A stretch of DNA of 64,000 nt from Camellia lanceoleosa (taxonomy: Eukaryota; Streptophyta; Magnoliopsida; Ericales; Theaceae): assembly GCA_025200525.1 (NCBI GenBank), contig CM045761.1:206853870-206917869 (forward strand), given 5' to 3'. Position numbers and translations under genes: made by a program. This document shows positions 61,086-64,000 of this stretch, piece after piece; the first letter of the stretch is position 1; each line of letters begins with the position of its first letter. Under the pieces are notes generated by a model. That model saw only the letters and a list, made by a program, of their open reading frames with translations, had not been told where the DNA came from and made no database searches.

Positions 61086-62759
61086 ATACCAATTTAACTT
61101 TTAGAATGATTTCCTTTCCACTAATATCTTGGCATCAAACTGTTATGGCTTAATAGCCAATACCTTAGAACTCTTTATCATGGTAATCTGTAGCAAAAAA
61201 ATTAAGTATCAGGATTTTGCTCAGACTGAGATGCCCATTAATCGTAATTTTAGAGCACCCTAAACATGATAAAACAACTATCTGTATTGCCCATCAGTCT
61301 CCACATCTATCATGTAGAGCTTTAGTTTGATTGGTTTTAATTCACAATTAATGTTGTGTGTTATGCCTCAATAATTCGAGTTATTCATTTTCATTTTAAC
61401 ATTTTGTTTTTAGCCGGATTGCTTGGATGAGCTGGCTTATGCAATTATGTATGAGATGAGCAAGTTATGTTATCGAGTTTCTGAAGCTGATGTTACTCGT
61501 GCTTGTAACCAGGTAGTTACCAGTTCTTGTACTGAACCTTGATATTATCTGCTTGCTTGTCCTTAGGTTTTAAGTGCTTTTAGTAAAACTATATTGCATA
61601 TATATATATATATATGTATATTGTTTTGTAATTCAAAAACAATACGACATACATGGCTACCACCCTAATTTGTGGATCAATATGCCTTCCATATATGCTC
61701 AGGTCTTAAGTTTTTATTTCTTTATAGTTGAGTTCTAGAGATAATGAAAGCCATAAGTTATGGATTGAACTTTCAATATACTTCTATTAATGACTAAGAA
61801 GTATTTATAAAGTTGTGCCAAAGTGAGTCAGAGCTACATCATTTGGTGAATAAAATGTGTTATCCATATTTTTTATTACACACATTAAAACTAAAATATG
61901 GACAAAGGAGGTGTGGTAGATTAACTTGTATCCATGCAACATGCTTAGTTTTATGAAAGGGAAATCGATTTTAGCTTGGCCACTTATTTTTTATCTTGTG
62001 GTGTTCAGTATATTGGCATTCACTTACAGTTCTATTGCACTGTAGTTGAAATCTTCTTTGCTGCTTCACAAAGATGGAACCAGTCCTGTTGTTGAAGATA
62101 TTAGGTGCAAGGTAAAGCACTTGATGCATTTTTCGTTTGCGTATAGTAAAAAAAAGGTAGATAAAATAAAATGAAAGAATGCCTCGTATATTACTTGCAG
62201 AAAATGAAAGGATTCCCTTGTATTACTTTTGAATCTCTTGGATTGTCTACTTAAGAGCCTGCTAAGTGAGTAGTGTTGGATAAAGACGGTTTAGTTTAGT
62301 TTCTAAAACATGGACTCTTTTGTCAAATGATAATTACTCTCATGAAATGTTGTCAGAAGACACAAGCTTTTGTTTTCAAAAATTTTCCTTCTCGGTAAAG
62401 ACCCAGATTGTTTGGCGTAATTCATTATGTTCTTGTAGCTACTTACGTACGGGAGAATAATCCCATTCGCTGAATTGTTTGCCATAATTGATGCTGTAGA
62501 TGCTAGCACTGCCAAAGGTGTGGCAATTCGTTTTATATTTGATCAGGTACAGATTAATGCATCCCCATTGCTAATTGCAAATTTACCTACTATGAGGGAA
62601 GAATGTTTAAAAATTATTGTTTTCCTTCGTACATTCAATAGTTGTTCTAAGTCATGTTTGGCCTTTTTGCAGGATGTTGCCATCACTGCTATAGGACCCA
62701 TCCAAGGTTTACCTGACTACAACTGGTTCAGGTGTAGGATCTACTGGCTCTGTTACTAG

Positions 62760-63480
62760 GTTCTTTCGCATTCAGTTTTCTTCATTGTTACTCCTCACCT
62801 TATTACCTTTTTCATGTGGTCTCCAAAACATTTTGTTGTTTCATAATGCAAACCAAATTCCTCGGTGAGTCCCTTGGAGGGTGGCCCCTTTATTTAATTT
62901 TTGTTCCTAGATTTTTTCTCTGTAACATTGCTCTATCCGTAAAAAATAATTAAGCTGTTTTCAGTGATGTATGAGACAAAGATCAGTATAGCCAGTTAGA
63001 CTTTTGAATGTTCAATTTTTTTCATGGCATTAAAGCTTTGGTTGTATTATTACTTACAATTGTCATATGGGTGAGTAATATGTGATGATACATGCCCATT
63101 CAACTTTTTGTGTGCTCATCTCCCTATTAATAACTCTGGGTGCCATGAAATTGAGCTTTGAGTTTTGTGTTGTAAATTGATCATACTTGTGTAGTTTTTG
63201 AGCCAGAATGAATGATAGGCACGAGTTGCTGACTCTGAAGCTTTTCATCTCACCACCACTCTAGCCAGTGGCGGGCCTCACATATGAGAGGTTGGGGGTA
63301 TAACTCTCTCCAACATTGCTTCTATAGCTTATCTGTACAACTTGTCACTCATTGCAATTGTAGCTCAGCAGTTCTCCTTCACCACACCCTTAATAGTGGG
63401 CTAGATATATAAATTCTATTGGAAATTCTATATAAAAAAAATAATTATTATATTTGCACTAGTGTTGCTCCATAGCCTTC
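62760..63480. other. Sequence downstream of MPPbeta, no gene recognised
   Basis: It is AT-rich plant DNA, probably the former 3' UTR and flank. No feature beyond short open frames was seen. Confidence 0.5.
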
Positions 63481-64000
63481 TGTAGACACCCCATTTTTGA
63501 CCGCCCTTAAGACTTGGGCGCTACTGATAGTTTGCTCGGTGATGAAAGATGTGCAGGGAAAAGGTTCAATTTCTCCGGCAAGGAGAGGGGCAAATCCCAA
63601 CTTCCCACCCCTTTTTGAACCAAAGCTATTTTGAATGGTTTTTAGACCTTAAAACCCTCTCTTTCAAAACTTTTTTGAAATAAAGTTCCTACGATGTTCT
63701 GACACTCGCATTTCGGTAAATGTTGCGCTTTTCGGAAAACCGAGCAAGGACAAAGTGGAGATGAATGAAAGAGAGATGAAATCTTTGAAAAATCTTTCAA
63801 AACACCTTGTTTAGGGGTTTGAAGTTGAAGAAAAGAGGAGAAGAGCGGAGAAACCAAGTTGGAGAAGAAGATAGGCAAGAATTGCTAAGAGAGGGACGAG
63901 CAGTCCTCACTAAATCAAGCTTATTTGTGTATACACTTGGATTTAAGCTATGAGGCCACCACCGTTGGAAAGAAGACTTCCAGGGCTTCATTTTTCATTC
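63481..64000 (+). repeat. Start of another Tat-like LTR, running off the window
   Basis: It begins TGTAGACACCCCATTTTTGA followed by CCGCCC, the same start as the three longer copies. After about 80 bp the sequence is not obviously alike. Its end lies outside the window, so solo LTR or complete element cannot be decided. Confidence 0.7.

Larger units (their letters stand above)
53763..62759 (+). pseudogene. MPPbeta: Mitochondrial processing peptidase beta / complex III core 1, 5'-truncated and broken
   Basis: Exon-like blocks are 53763-53989, 54651-54815, 54956-55093, 55202-55353, 55464-55545, 61414-61512, 62046-62111, 62439-62546 and 62673-62759, with GT-AG borders. They encode most of plant MPPbeta: [82 protein letters not shown] and GPIQGLPDYNWFR. 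The intact protein is the zinc peptidase subunit that removes mitochondrial presequences and is built into complex III in plants. The copy starts at KGTEKR, just after where the zinc-binding HxxEH motif should be, so the active site is missing. A one-base loss (near 53892) shifts the frame, TAG at 53957 and TAA at 54777 close it, and about nine residues are missing after GSE (55464). It cannot make a working protein; a functional copy must lie elsewhere. Confidence 0.92.

Noticed and set aside
53763..62759. MPPbeta as a working gene
   Set aside because: The zinc-binding exon is absent and the frame has a one-base shift, two stop codons and a deletion.

Overview
This window is nuclear DNA from a flowering plant, most likely a eudicot. 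The species cannot be read from the sequence. The evidence is spliced genes with GT-AG introns, plant-type Ty1/copia and Ty3/gypsy LTR retrotransposons, Tourist-like MITEs, plant mobile domain (PMD) genes and two plant host genes. No bacterial genes, rRNA, tRNA or CRISPR arrays were recognised. Most of the 64 kb consists of transposons nested inside each other.

Region 1 (1-17.6 kb, + strand) holds the 3' half of a peroxisomal NAD carrier gene (PXN), five exons between 1658 and 17575. All exons are open and in phase, so this is the one apparently intact host gene. One intron (2285-16623) is about 14.3 kb long. It contains a minus-strand copia element (2842-8881), itself split by a MITE that is split by a hAT-like element. 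It also contains LINE fragments, one of which is split by a plus-strand copia element (9307-14567), and a Tourist-like MITE. A separate 63-bp-arm hairpin lies in an earlier intron.

Region 2 (17.6-29.3 kb) is intergenic and repeat-derived. It has a Tourist MITE, a broken transposon-type gene resembling the DUF1985/PMD group (20.9-24.1 kb) whose upstream region and introns carry dozens of copies of a TTCTCTGG-type motif, one LTR of a gypsy-like element with a broken 'plant transposon protein' frame, and a gypsy protease fragment.

Region 3 (29.3-53.8 kb) is a stack of gypsy elements. A 3.7-kb LTR (29290-32999) with its polypurine tract is followed by tandem repeats and an opposite-strand broken PMD gene (36.8-39.6 kb), an arrangement like that of Tat-lineage elements. 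It adjoins the 5' LTR, primer site and first ORF of a different element (53761 down to about 39.6 kb). That ORF is interrupted by a complete chromovirus-like element (40036-53064, TSD TCTTT), whose reverse transcriptase is in turn interrupted by a 3.8-kb solo LTR (45077-48858).

Region 4 (53.8-62.8 kb, + strand) is a decayed copy of the mitochondrial processing peptidase beta subunit (MPPbeta, also complex III core protein 1). It is cut at its 5' end by an LTR and carries a frameshift, nonsense changes and an in-frame deletion. One intron contains a 4.7-kb solo LTR (56382-61085). Another LTR of the same type starts at 63481 and runs out of the window.

Split sites and target-site duplications (TSDs) give a relative order: the MPPbeta exon was cut by the 531-bp LTR element, the chromovirus then entered that element, and the solo LTR entered the chromovirus. 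In several elements the nonsense codons are mostly TAG at sites expected to be CAG, and MPPbeta shows arginine-to-cysteine changes, as expected from long-term cytosine methylation.
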